DNA from: Rachicladosporium sp. CCFEE 5018 | Taxonomy: Eukaryota > Ascomycota > Dothideomycetes > Cladosporiales > Cladosporiaceae | NCBI GenBank assembly: GCA_002077045.2 | Contig: KZ111144.1 | Location: 307,207-335,095, forward strand | Length of the DNA stretch: 27,889 bases | Direction: 5' to 3' | In this document: one piece after another, positions 19,070-27,889 of the stretch | How the letters are laid out: the number at the start of each line of letters is the position of its first letter | Numbering within the stretch: position 1 is the stretch's first letter | Made by a program: the position numbers and the translations under genes | Notes under the pieces: generated by a model | The model's input: the letters and a program-made list of their open reading frames with translations, nothing else | Database searches by the model: none | What the model was told of the DNA's origin: nothing

Positions 19070-21141
19070 TTACAGCACACTTCCAGGCATTCCCATCAGC
19101 AATGCTTCACATCTCTCTCCCTTCCTCACCATCTCCTGTGTCGTAGGCAAACATAGCAACCCGTTCGCCCCCTTGAAGCTCCCGATCCTCGAACTTCTCT
19201 GCCCGCCAGTACTGCTCGCCCGCAATGCACCGTCACTTCCTACCGTGATCAGCACTCGATGATACTCTGCTCTCTTAGTATCGCACCTCACGTCTTGCTC
19301 TACCACCACACTCACCCTAGGTAACCCAACCGGGTTGATCCCGCCCATCTTATGCAGCGCCGGAAGCACAAACAAGTGGTACGTCACAACCGCACTCGCC
19401 GGATTGCCAGGTAGCGAGAAGATGACTTTCGTCATCCGCTCGCCATCGTTGGTCTTGAATGGCACAGTAGCGAAGGTCGTCGGCTTGCCAGGCTTCATAC
19501 TCACGCGCCCAAAGTGAATCGTGCCACCTAATTGTCGCTCGATCGTAGGTTTCAGTAAGTCCAGCTCGCCCATCGACACGCCGCCCGAGGTCACGATGAC
19601 ATCTACACTTCTCATGGCGCTGCGGAGCGTCTCTTCAAGGGCACCGGGCTTGTCAGAGGAGATACCGAGATCCACGGCTTGGAAGCCGGAGTTGCGTATT
19701 GCTGTGAGTAGGGTAGGGCGGTTAGTATCTCGTACCTCGCCCAGACGTAGTTCGCCTGGACGATCGTGGGGTATGATCTCGTCGCCAGTACTCAGTACGC
19801 CAATGATGGGTTTGCGGTACACTTTGACAGTCTGGGTGCCGACCGAGGCGAGAAGACCGAATTCACCGCCTACTGAGGTGATGCCTTCGCCTCTCCGCAT
19901 CACAACCGCGCCAGCTTCTACATCTGAGCCGACTTCTCGAACGTTCTCGCCGGCCTTGATCTCGGAAGTCAAGATCTCGATCTCTTTCTCCTCTGAGCCA
20001 TCATCTGTCGTCGAGCGTATCAGTGTATCTTCTACCATCACAACAGCAGTGGCACCGTTCGGGAGTGGTGCGCCAGTTGTTATACGTGCGATCTCGCCGA
20101 TACTGAGCTCCGGCACTTCCTTCGCTTCGGCGTGAGAGATGCTGACGACTGGAAAGATGCCCTTCGTGCTTGGGACCATGACATGATCGGATGCGACGAT
20201 AGCGTAGCCATCCACTATACTGGCGCGGAACGCCGGTACTGCTTCTCGGGCTGTCACGTCTTCCGCAAGCACACATCCGACGAGAGTCTGGTCCACAGGA
20301 ATGTCAATAACCTCAGCTGCGGGCGTATGCTGTGCGATGAGCGACAACGCTTCGTCTACAGCAAGCATTGGGTAAGGTGAGTCTCTGTATCGTTTTGTCG
20401 GACCTGCACTCGGATCATTCGATGTCGGCCGGTCTTCCGGCTTCGTATGGGCTACCGGGCCCGCATGACCTCCATGACCATGGCCATTCCCGTGGTTGTG
20501 ATGGTGAGGATGAGCTCCAGTCTTCGTTGCGGAAGCTACTTGAACACCTGCATCCTTCTCTAGCTTTTGGGTCCCTCCAATATGTAGATTTCGAGAATCG
20601 GCTCCAGCCGCTTGTAGGCAGGCGTGCGGCAGTAGCTTCAGAATCGATTGAAGATTCTCGACAGCACCTTTTGGTGAGCCGGGCAGTGTGATGATCAAGG
20701 ACTTGTTGCGTACTCCTGCAACTGGACGAGACATGACAGCAAAGGGAGTAACCTGAAGAGACGCTGCGAGCATGCCATGGACGAGACCAGGCGCATGCTT
20801 GTGAATGAGTGGCGTTACGGCCTGATGTCTACTTAGCTCCCGTGGCTCCGATCGTACTGCGGGCTTGACTGTACCTCAGGTGTGACATCTTTCTGGGCGA
20901 AGCCAGTGCCGCCGCTCGTGATGATGAGGTTTGCGAAGTCCTCGACATCAGTGCAGCCAGTGATCGCTCGTTGAATTGCGAGGACATCATCAGAGACTAT
21001 GCACGTTTCCTCCGCAGTCCACCGATCTCCCCCTTCGGTCGTGAAGACCTGACGTAAAGCGGGTATGCATTTGTCGGTCGAGGCATCTTTGCTCGCTGTG
21101 TCCGATACAACGATGATCGCTACCCGCAGCTTTCCACTCAT
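19070..21141 (-). CDS. cnxE: Molybdenum cofactor biosynthesis fusion protein, MogA-MoeA type (CnxE/gephyrin), copy B
   Basis: Exons 21141-20875 and 20821-19070, 672 residues, with intron position and length identical to copy A. All MogA and MoeA motifs listed for copy A are intact. About 14 residues of the second exon differ from copy A, several in the linker (Q to L, T to N, S to T, R to G in the His-rich part) and a few conservative ones in the MoeA domain. Both copies therefore look able to make active enzyme. Confidence 0.94.
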
Positions 21142-21329
21142 CGCGACGAGAAAGTAACAATAAGTACATTACGGAGCTCACCTCATGTCGAAACATGGCA
21201 GTCCATTCGGCAGTCTCCCCGTCGTTCCCCGCTGCACTTCACGACACGCTCGCGTGACCAAACATCCTTCCAATATATACTCCGTGAACCTTGTTCGCCG
21301 ATTCTTAACAAGGCGGCAACAAGTGGACG

Positions 21330-23335
21330 ATGCCCAATGGTGGCCTCAGCAGGCAGTCCAGTCGCAATCCTCTACTACCACACCAAGACGACGATGCCTC
21401 AATCACATCCTTCCCAGAATTACCGCCACTCTCGCCAACAACGTCCCATCCGTCGATCTCGGTCACTGAACATCTCAATGGACTACTGGATCAGTCCGAG
21501 CCGACTATGTTTGATGAACGGCCTGCGGTAGATGCTGATGACCCTCGCACGCTCTCTGCAGCAGATCATGTTGTTGTGCAGCGTGTAGTGGATCATTACG
21601 GCGCGGTCAACTTGACGCAACGGCTTGCAAAATCCCTAGCTCAGCGAGATGCTCATGTCACTGCACTGCAACGGCTTTGTGAGGAGTTCAAAATTCCTGA
21701 GACTCGCGTCACCGAATGTGGAAGTCGAGTCAAGCAGGCTGAGCGAAGGCGGCTTTCTCTTGCTAAAGCGGCGAACGAGTCGATGACAGTTTCTGGAGCG
21801 TATGCGAAGTTAGAAGTAGGCGTAGCATTAATTTGAAACCCAACGGCAGCACTGACAGATTCTCGTAGACCTCTAGCATAGCACCTAGCACCGCTAGTGC
21901 TGGCGGAACGATCAAGGGCCTGACGAAGTTCTTTGGCGGTGTGCCAAAGCGTCGAGAGACAGTCGACCAATCGATGTGAGTGTCATCAAGGTCTCGTTCT
22001 TGCCTGGCAAATGCTAACATGATATTACCAGCACAGCAACTTCTTACAGATCAAACTCGATGTAAGCTGTCAATATACTAGGTGGTCCTTGCAATAGTGC
22101 GCTAATGTGATCGCAGAGCACCTATCACGAAACCTCGAACTCAATCCATCGACTCTCGCTCAGTCGCCAGTGCCGACACAAGCACGAGTCTGGGATGGAC
22201 AGCCACTCTCTTTAACGGTGGCGCGAATCGACGTCCCTCCAAACCAACTCGAGAGCCGGTCGAGCTCCAAGCCCAGCATGATCAAGACACGTTACCACCG
22301 ACTCTCACGGACACGACCACTCACGATCCACAAGAGGTAGACTGGAATCGCTTCATCCTCAAGCTACTCAAAGGTCGTCAATCTTCCGGCCAACAAGAAG
22401 CTCAAGGTACCATGTTAGGTGCTTCGCACTTCGGCCGAGAAGGCGCCTCTGGTCGTGCTAAGCAAGAGACTCTACATCGCTTGATTATTGGCGGCATTCC
22501 CAATCGACTCCGCCACGCCATCTGGATGGAACTATCGAATACCTATTCCCTTATAGATCCAGATGCTTATCGCAACTATCTCGCTCTCGGCACCACCGAA
22601 GTCCCCGCCGAGGAAATCGACGCCATACTTAAAGACGTGCCTCGGACACTGACCGAGCAATACTCATATTACGTCGACAAAGGACACACGAAGTTGAAGA
22701 ACTTACTCATTGCGTTCGTAGCCAAGTATCCGGATCTAGGCTACACACAAGGCCTGAACATGATTGCCGGGCACCTGCTTCTGGCGATACCTGCGGAGGA
22801 AGACGCCTTCTGGGTGCTGTGTAACATGGTCGACAACTACTTCCCAGTCGGATACTTTTCACGTGATGCGCCAGTGGACGGCGCTCTGGCAGATAATGCT
22901 GTGCTCCGCGAGTATGTCCGTGAGATACTGCCGAAGCTCGACGAGCACTTGACAAGACTGGATATCGATTCACATTCGACGTTTCAGCCCGGCTGGCATC
23001 TGACTGCAATGTCGTCCCATCTTCCCAAAATTGCTCTACAGAGAGTGTGGGATGTATGGCTCTGCCTACCGAAGCAGCAAACGTTCCTATTCAACGTTGT
23101 GCTGGCGATGTTGAAGCTGAGGGAGGCGGAGATCTTGAAGCTGAAGTCAGACGCGGAATACAATGCCTTTGACTGGCGAGTGCCAGACGATGCCCCGAAA
23201 GCTGAGGAGCTGGTGAAAGCGGCTTTGCAGCTAAGGAAGAGAGTCGACGCAGAGCAAGTCGCCACCAGGCGAGAAGCCGAAGTGCGGAAAATGAGGCGAT
23301 CCTCGAGCGTACGAGGCATGTGGTCTGCGGATTGA
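21330..23335 (+). CDS. TBC-domain Rab GTPase-activating protein (copy B)
   Basis: Exons 21330-21815, 21869-21975, 22032-22061 and 22117-23335 encode 613 residues, the same as copy A, including the 30-nt third exon. The arginine-finger (ILKDVPRT) and glutamine-finger (YTQG) motifs are intact. Splice signals differ from copy A: intron 1 has donor GTAGGC (copy A GTATGT) and acceptor TAG (copy A AAG), and intron 3 has a branch-like GCTAAT (copy A GCTAAC). Introns 1 and 2 are almost unrecognisable between copies although equal in length. The GTAGGC donor is weak, so intron 1 retention is possible; retention would read into a TGA at 21834-21836. Confidence 0.86.
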
Positions 23336-23429
23336 TTATTGACAGCTATACACGTCGAGCAGTGCATGATGAAAGCATGCACATACACAACGCTACATGA
23401 GCATACAACTAACGCCAAGTCATGGTAGC

Positions 23430-25401
23430 TTATAACCTCGCACTCTCACTTCCCTTTCCACCCTGCGTGCAGAAACTAGCAAAGTAACCATTCAACGCGT
23501 CCACTGTGCCACTACTCTCCACCAGCTTAGCAACACATCCCACATACCCATCCGGCCGCACAACAACCACAGCAGGCTCCTCGATCTTGAAGCCCATCTT
23601 CTCGTGCGCTGCGGCTTTCGCGCCCTGCACCCTGATATCCACAACATCGTCGGCGTAGACGTGATCGTAGTACCTCGCCAGGAACTCCGGTAGCAGACCG
23701 TCTATGTCTATGTCTGGCCGCTTGGCAGCGAAGATCGTGGCGAAGGTGAAGAAGTGGCTGTGCGGGTTATGGCGTTCGTGCGGATCTACTGAGCTCTCGT
23801 CAGAGCGACGGTACGGCGCGAAGAACGAGTTCCGCTTTTGCAGGTTTGAGGAGAAATCCGCGATTGCTTTTTGGGACTTGGCTGAGGGTGTGCCGGCGAA
23901 GAGGTAGATTCTGTAGCTTCCGTTCAGTGGGATTTCCTGCTCCAAGTGTACCGGGTTGGCGTCCGAGACGCGGGTGACTGTTGCAGGTATGAGAATTCGG
24001 CCGGTGCGGAGGTTTGTGGTCTTCTTCTCGTTCGAGAGGAAGAGAGGATGCTGGAAGGGATGCGAGGGCGACCAGTTGAGGAGGTTGGGGTTGTAGGCTA
24101 CGCCGTAGCCGGAGGTGAACTCGCAGGAGGCTTTGAACATTTTGATGAACTCGTTCTCCTCTGCAGGCTTATCGGGTGAGGTTTGCGTTGAGGCTGCGCC
24201 GACTTCGCCGGCGGATGGTTGGCGTTGGGAGAAGAGCTTTGCGTAGGCGGCGTCGAAGTTCAGTAGGTTCTCGGCGATGAGCTTGCGTTCGGATTCGTAG
24301 GATTTTAGTAGTGAGCGGTCTGCGAAGCCGGACTCGACGTGGTGGATCTTCCAGGCGAGGTTTTGGGCGTCAAGGAAAGCGGTGTTCATGCCTTGGCCTG
24401 CTTTAGGGGAATGCGTGTGGCAGCAGTCGCCGCCCATGAAGACACGCTCATCTAGGGTGTAGCGATCTGCGATGCCTTGACCAATGGGGTAGACGGAAAA
24501 CCACTCCACGCGGTCCCAGGTGATGGTGTACGGCGCGAGGATCTTCTGGGCATGCTCTTGCACCTCTTGTTCCGATACTTGCTTTCGCGGGTCCCAGTCG
24601 GCGTCTGTCGACGATGCGACTTGGACATACAGGCGGACCATGTTCGCCTCTCTAGGGATGATCATGATGGACCCAGCGTCGGAGTGGATCGTGCATTTCA
24701 TCTGCTCACTGGTCAGCCTCGGTTCTCACTCAAGCCACCACAACAGCATGCCATACCTTTATATCCGGGAAGTTCGTCCGCACAACTCCATCCATCACGC
24801 CCCAAACATGCGCAATAGGATCCTTGTGCGTAATATTCACTCCTAATTGCTCCCTCACGAAACTCCTCGCACCCTCTCCACTGAACAAATACTTCGCCCT
24901 CACCTCCTCGGTCTCCTTCCCATCCACGTGCGTCATGCTCACTCTTACAGGATAAGTGATATCTTTCCCGTCATTCTCGAACCCCGTAATCCTCCATGGT
25001 CGCTGCAAATGCACCCCATTATCCTCCATATCCTTGATGAACACCCTCTCGATCAGACCCTGATGCAGCAGCGTCGTGAACGGATACCGCGCGTCTATGA
25101 ACGCGGGACAGCTTGCCCATGTTCCCGTTCGGTGGATGCCCTTCTGACCGTTCTTGGGGTCCCAGAACGCGACTTCATAGACTTTCGCAGGCTCGTTCTC
25201 CATTATCGCGCGTTTGAGACCCATGTTCCGCAAGAGATCCAGGGAGCGGGGCTGAATCCCATCGGCGCGGCCAGTAGGTGTGGGCTCAGCGCGCATGTCG
25301 ATATGCTTTATCTTGTAATTCCAGCGGGCGAGGCATGTCGAGAGAAGAAGGCCGACGGGGCCGGCGCCGACTATGACAATGTCGTAGTTTTCGGGCGCCA
25401 T
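23430..25401 (-). CDS. Phenol 2-monooxygenase-like FAD enzyme (copy B, complete)
   Basis: Exons 25401-24757 and 24701-23430 (55-bp intron, donor GTATGG, acceptor CAG, phase 0) encode 638 residues, the normal size for fungal phenol hydroxylases. I chose the ATG at 25401-25399 because the protein then starts MAPENYDIVIVGAGPVG, placing the FAD-binding GAGPVG at 12-17. Other motifs are GRADGIQPRSLDLL (44-57), SGEGARS (174-180) and GDCCHTHSP (306-314), with a thioredoxin-like C-terminal domain. No signal peptide is seen, so it is probably cytosolic. The family hydroxylates phenolic substrates ahead of ring cleavage; no catechol dioxygenase or other pathway gene is nearby, so the substrate is open. 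In the usual 'DG' motif, Asp is replaced by Glu (SGEGARS). Confidence 0.92.
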
Positions 25402-25987
25402 GGTTGCTTCGGTTGTAGGAGAGCAAGAGCAGAACAGTTCGCCTTCTGCGACAGGTCGACCGGTGGTGTGGCTGTGGTACAAGCAGCTAGGTGTAGCTAT
25501 AATGTGCTGCACGACGAGAAGAGGGCAATCTTGTCTTTACCAATGGTATCAAGAAGGCAAAGAAATCGATGATAGCGAATGAGGAAACAGAGGCTGAGAC
25601 GTCCACTATATCGTCTCCATCTCACTTACCTCATACACCACCCGCGTAGCTACGGCATACAAATCGGGAACGCATCTCACACGCAAGCAAAGTCCCTTGT
25701 CGCGTAGCCGGCGCGACAGAGTGACCAGATCGGTGACGAGAGTGGGCCCCCGCTTGCAACGGCTGCACATTCGGGAGATCTACACGTGATCAACCAAGCG
25801 CGGAGGTGAAGCTTGGCATTGACTTCATCGGAGTTGGTGGGCGGACGGAAGCTGGAACGCACCACAGTCTACAACGCATGATCGTCCAAGTCGGAGAAAA
25901 CTCGCGGCAATCGTGCCGTACTATGGCAACATGGAAGTGGACCAAACATGTACACAACAAACTCTATACACCATTTCCCAGCACTCA
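25402..25987. promoter_or_regulatory. Promoter side of the monooxygenase and 3' flank of the basic protein gene
   Basis: 586 bp without a supportable gene. Both flanking genes are on the minus strand, so this holds the upstream region of the monooxygenase and the downstream region of the Arg/Gly-rich gene. I see no TATA box or regulator site that I would name. Confidence 0.4.
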
Positions 25988-26596
25988 CTAATACCTCTCC
26001 CCCATTCTCCCATACCTCCTCATCACATCCTCCCTTAACAAATCCCTCGCATCCCCTCCCCTATTCCCTGTGTAAGTCCTAAGCCGCGATCCCCTACTCC
26101 TGAAATCAGTATCCACATACTCTGCCGCTGCTCTTCGATTAGACTCCCTGTGGCGATTCAGCTCCCCCTCGTGATACCTCCGCCTGAACCCATCATCATT
26201 CCGACTCCCATAAGGATCACGAGCAACCGATCGACGACGATAGTTCTCCTCCAGGTACCGCTCACAAGCCGCGCGATTGTCCTCACGATACAAGTTCAGC
26301 TGACCCTGGTGGAAGCGGGCACGCTCGGCTTCGCCTCTGTCGCGGCGTGGGGAGGGGCTACGAGCTGCGCGGTGATGATGATGGGAGGAGCGACGGCGTC
26401 CGCCACCTCCGAAGCCGAAGATGTTGCGCCCTGCAGGTGGTGGCGAGGGCGCGAGACTGCGGCGGGTGCGAGGGTCATTGTAGTGGTCTGGGTCCCGAAG
26501 TGTGCTATATGTTCGGTGGGAATGTTGCTGCTCGCCGCCGCCATAGCCGGTTGGGCCACCGTAGACGCGCTGGGCGTCGCGGGCGAGACGATCCAT
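25988..26596 (-). CDS. Unrecognised Arg/Gly/His-rich basic protein with two internal repeats
   Basis: From the ATG at 26596-26594 the frame gives 202 residues; it stays open to about 26722 without another ATG, so an upstream exon is possible (TTTCCTCAG is a candidate acceptor within it). I do not recognise the family. Visible features are a Gly/Tyr-rich N-terminus, a Pro/Ser patch (SPPPAG), GFGGGGRRR with an HHHH run (about 60-76), RSPSPRRDRGE, and two copies of a 29-residue charged motif 46 residues apart: RFHQGQLNLYRE.NR at 94 and RYHEGELNRHRE.NR at 140. The repeats look helical and polar. Composition would suit a nucleic-acid-binding or disordered protein, but that is speculation. Confidence 0.55.
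   Translation of the reverse strand: MDRLARDAQRVYGGPTGYGGGEQQHSHRTYSTLRDPDHYNDPRTRRSLAPSPPPAGRNIFGFGGGGRRRSSHHHHRAARSPSPRRDRGEAERARFHQGQLNLYREDNRAACERYLEENYRRRSVARDPYGSRNDDGFRRRYHEGELNRHRESNRRAAAEYVDTDFRSRGSRLRTYTGNRGGDARDLLREDVMRRYGRMGERY
26093..26317 (-). repeat. Two 29-residue coding repeats at 46-residue spacing
   Basis: Unit 1 is encoded by 26317-26231 and unit 2 by 26179-26093. The shared pattern is R-[FY]-H-[QE]-G-[QE]-L-N, then [YH]-R-E-[DS]-N-R, then A and a [YF] followed by R.R. The units are similar in protein but clearly diverged in DNA, so the duplication is old. Confidence 0.6.
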
Positions 26597-27160
26597 GGAT
26601 GCTGCGTAGACTTGACGCCGTATCAAAGCTGTGATTTCTTGGCCTGAGGAAAGTCTGCCTGACGGTACGTCGTTTGGCCCGGAGATGCAGCGCACTTGCA
26701 ATGCGCCGACGACAGTCAAGGTCTATCGCGAGAGCCTAGTGGTGTGCTGTCGCATCGCATAAATTGTCGAGCATGCCGTTTCATGATGATCCACCTCATG
26801 CTCTGACAAAGAAAGTGACCGGAAACGTCTACTCCTCTCGAACTCCGGAGACTGTTGCCAACACAATGAACGAGACAATGAATGTGCACCCTACCTACGA
26901 CCGCTACAGTACGGAGTCGGTATTCAGAGCATCGCGTACTGACGCGAGGTTCAAGGGACCGAAGAGGTGATCGGCTTTGCGAGGACTAACATGAGCATCC
27001 CCCGCGACGAGCGTATTGTCGACCTCCGTTGTGGTACTTCGGGTAAAGCACGGCTAGCTGTGTTGTCAGTTGGTAATTTGCAAGTCTGACCATGATGATC
27101 GATGGTTGTGCCGTGGTGATATAGAGTCTATTTCGTTCCTTCGTCACCTGTACTTTGGTG
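26597..27160. other. 564 bp spacer with one small unsupported ORF
   Basis: The region separates the basic protein gene from the GH72 gene, both on the minus strand. The only plus-strand ATG frame of note is 26773-26970 (65 residues, starting MPFHDDPPHALTKK). It lacks a recognisable motif and I cannot tell it from chance. The upstream part (26597-26722) could be a 5' extension or exon of the basic protein gene. Confidence 0.4.
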
Positions 27161-27889
27161 TCATGACGCAATCAACACAGCCATCGCACCAGCGCAGCCG
27201 GCTGCTAATACGCCATGAACAATGGCCGCTGGCGCTGCAGCAGCACTGCTTGTTGCCGCTGCGGCGCCACCAGTACTCGTTGCCGCACTGTTCGCAGCAC
27301 TCGTCGCAGTACTCACAGCTCCCGTTTGCAGACTCCCACCATCCGGTGCATTAGCTCCAGTAGCGCTCGTGATGCTCAACCCACTGATCGTTGCTCCATT
27401 ACTGGCAAGGACTTGCACTCCCACGGCTGTCTGCGTGACGGACACAATGGAGCCCGTTGGCGCGCCGGAGATGCCAGCAGCTATGAGTGCCTCAGCACCA
27501 TCAGGCGGCGAGGGGATGTCAAAGTTGGTACTGAAGCCATCCGCGCTGATGAGGCTAGCATTGCACTTCGGCGGCTGGAGAGTAGTTGCGGTGTTATTCC
27601 GGCTCTCGATAAGAGTCAGGTTCAACTGACTGTACTTGCCCTCCAACTCATCGTAGTCTCCTCGCAGTTGGGCAGAGCCATCAGGAAAGGAGATGATGAT
27701 GCCGTAATTCGCTGTTTCTTGCGTCCATTCGTAGACTAGCCCGCCACTCATGACTGTCATCTCGGGTCCATAGAGGGTAGTAACCTCATCAAAGACTCGG
27801 GGTTGCGGGTCATTGCATCCATACTCTGAGAAGAACACTGGGATTGTCGTGTTGCTGAAGATTGCGACGAGCTGGTCGTAGCCTGAAGT
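27161..27889 (-). CDS. GH72 1,3-beta-glucanosyltransferase (GEL/GAS type), C-terminal part
   Basis: The frame enters from the right edge of the window and ends with TGA at 27163-27161, giving 242 residues. VFFSEYGCN contains the second catalytic glutamate (nucleophile) of GH72 enzymes, and it is followed by family blocks PRVFDEV, LYGPEMT, SGGLVYEW and ETANYG. These cell-wall enzymes cut and re-ligate beta-1,3-glucan on the outer face of the plasma membrane. After the catalytic domain there is no Cys-rich X8 (CBM43) module. A Ser/Thr/Ala-rich stretch leads directly to a C-terminal hydrophobic tail (VLAAGCAGAMAVLIAS) typical of a GPI-anchor signal. This places it in the group lacking X8, like Aspergillus Gel1. 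The N-terminal signal peptide and acid/base glutamate lie outside the window. Confidence 0.92.
   Translation of the reverse strand, partial: TSGYDQLVAIFSNTTIPVFFSEYGCNDPQPRVFDEVTTLYGPEMTVMSGGLVYEWTQETANYGIIISFPDGSAQLRGDYDELEGKYSQLNLTLIESRNNTATTLQPPKCNASLISADGFSTNFDIPSPPDGAEALIAAGISGAPTGSIVSVTQTAVGVQVLASNGATISGLSITSATGANAPDGGSLQTGAVSTATSAANSAATSTGGAAAATSSAAAAPAAIVHGVLAAGCAGAMAVLIAS

Larger units (their letters stand above)
15913..25254. repeat. Copy B of the ~9.34 kb segment
   Basis: It matches 6470-15812 in full and in the same orientation, at 9342 against 9343 bp. All five genes keep open frames and splice sites in both copies. The match ends where copy A meets the gap (15812 corresponds to 25254), so the true extent of similarity to the right is unknown. 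The left end is likewise set by the gap. Confidence 0.95.

Noticed and set aside
19521..20135. 204-codon plus-strand frame antisense to cnxE
   Set aside because: It is a mirror of the conserved MoeA domain. The copy A equivalent is broken by a stop into two pieces at 10390-10392, as expected of a non-coding strand.
6470..25254. A genuine tandem gene-cluster duplication or large composite mobile element
   Set aside because: No terminal repeats, transposase or target-site duplication is seen, and both inner ends coincide with the assembly gap; overlapping contigs explain it better.
26773..26970. 65-codon ATG frame on the plus strand
   Set aside because: Too short, no recognisable motif and no splice or context support; mentioned only within the spacer entry.
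1..27889. CRISPR arrays, rRNA genes, biosynthetic or defence clusters
   Set aside because: No spaced short repeats, no rRNA-like sequence, and no set of enzymes forming a pathway; the genes are unrelated housekeeping functions.

Overview
The window comes from the nuclear genome of a filamentous ascomycete (Pezizomycotina). The evidence is 53-63 bp GT..AG introns with CTAAC/CTGAC-type branch sites, short intergenic regions with genes on both strands, a fungal-type MogA-MoeA fusion, a GH72 cell-wall transglycosylase, a fungal phenol-hydroxylase-type monooxygenase and a Zn2Cys6-regulator-like C-terminus. Many genes looking like Dothideomycete versions, and two diverged copies of one segment, make a Capnodiales-type black yeast with a hybrid or duplicated genome (for example Hortaea) a reasonable guess, but this is inference.

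Layout, left part (1-6469): the 3' end of a probable transcription factor (1-599, +); about 2.85 kb with no gene I can support; a degenerate intron-bearing tRNA-Leu(TAG) (3453-3550, +); a 5'-truncated sphingoid-base-phosphate phosphatase (3736-4731, -); and SEN54, a tRNA-splicing endonuclease subunit (4979-6275, +, two exons).

Repeated part: five genes occur twice in the same order and orientation. They are dbr1 (-), a TMEM19/DUF92 membrane protein (+), cnxE (-), a TBC Rab-GAP (+) and a phenol-2-monooxygenase-like flavoprotein (-). Copy A spans 6470-15812 and copy B spans 15913-25254, separated by exactly 100 N (15813-15912). Copy A runs into the gap inside the monooxygenase, and copy B emerges from it inside dbr1. 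The simplest reading is two overlapping contigs (alleles or homeologs of one locus) placed end to end with a standard unknown-size gap, so the 'tandem duplication' is probably not real. If so, the underlying locus is one linear set: regulator - tRNA relic - phosphatase fragment - SEN54 - dbr1 - TMEM19 - cnxE - TBC - monooxygenase - basic protein - GH72.

Right part (25255-27889): the 5' end and promoter of the monooxygenase copy B, an unrecognised Arg/Gly/His-rich protein with two internal repeats (25988-26596, -), and the C-terminal third of a GPI-anchored GH72 glucanosyltransferase (27161-27889, -, cut by the window edge).

The most interesting signal is how the two copies differ. They are the same length to within 1 bp and mostly only about 1-3% different. 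They nevertheless contain sharply bounded islands of about 17% coding divergence, nearly all synonymous in one island, and two equal-length introns that differ at 36-45% of positions beside an intron differing at 5%. This mosaic is what gene conversion or loss of heterozygosity between two deeply diverged parental copies would leave. The genes are mostly housekeeping RNA processing (SEN54, dbr1), molybdenum cofactor synthesis, Rab regulation, lipid/membrane and cell-wall functions. I see no sign of a metabolic cluster or defence system.
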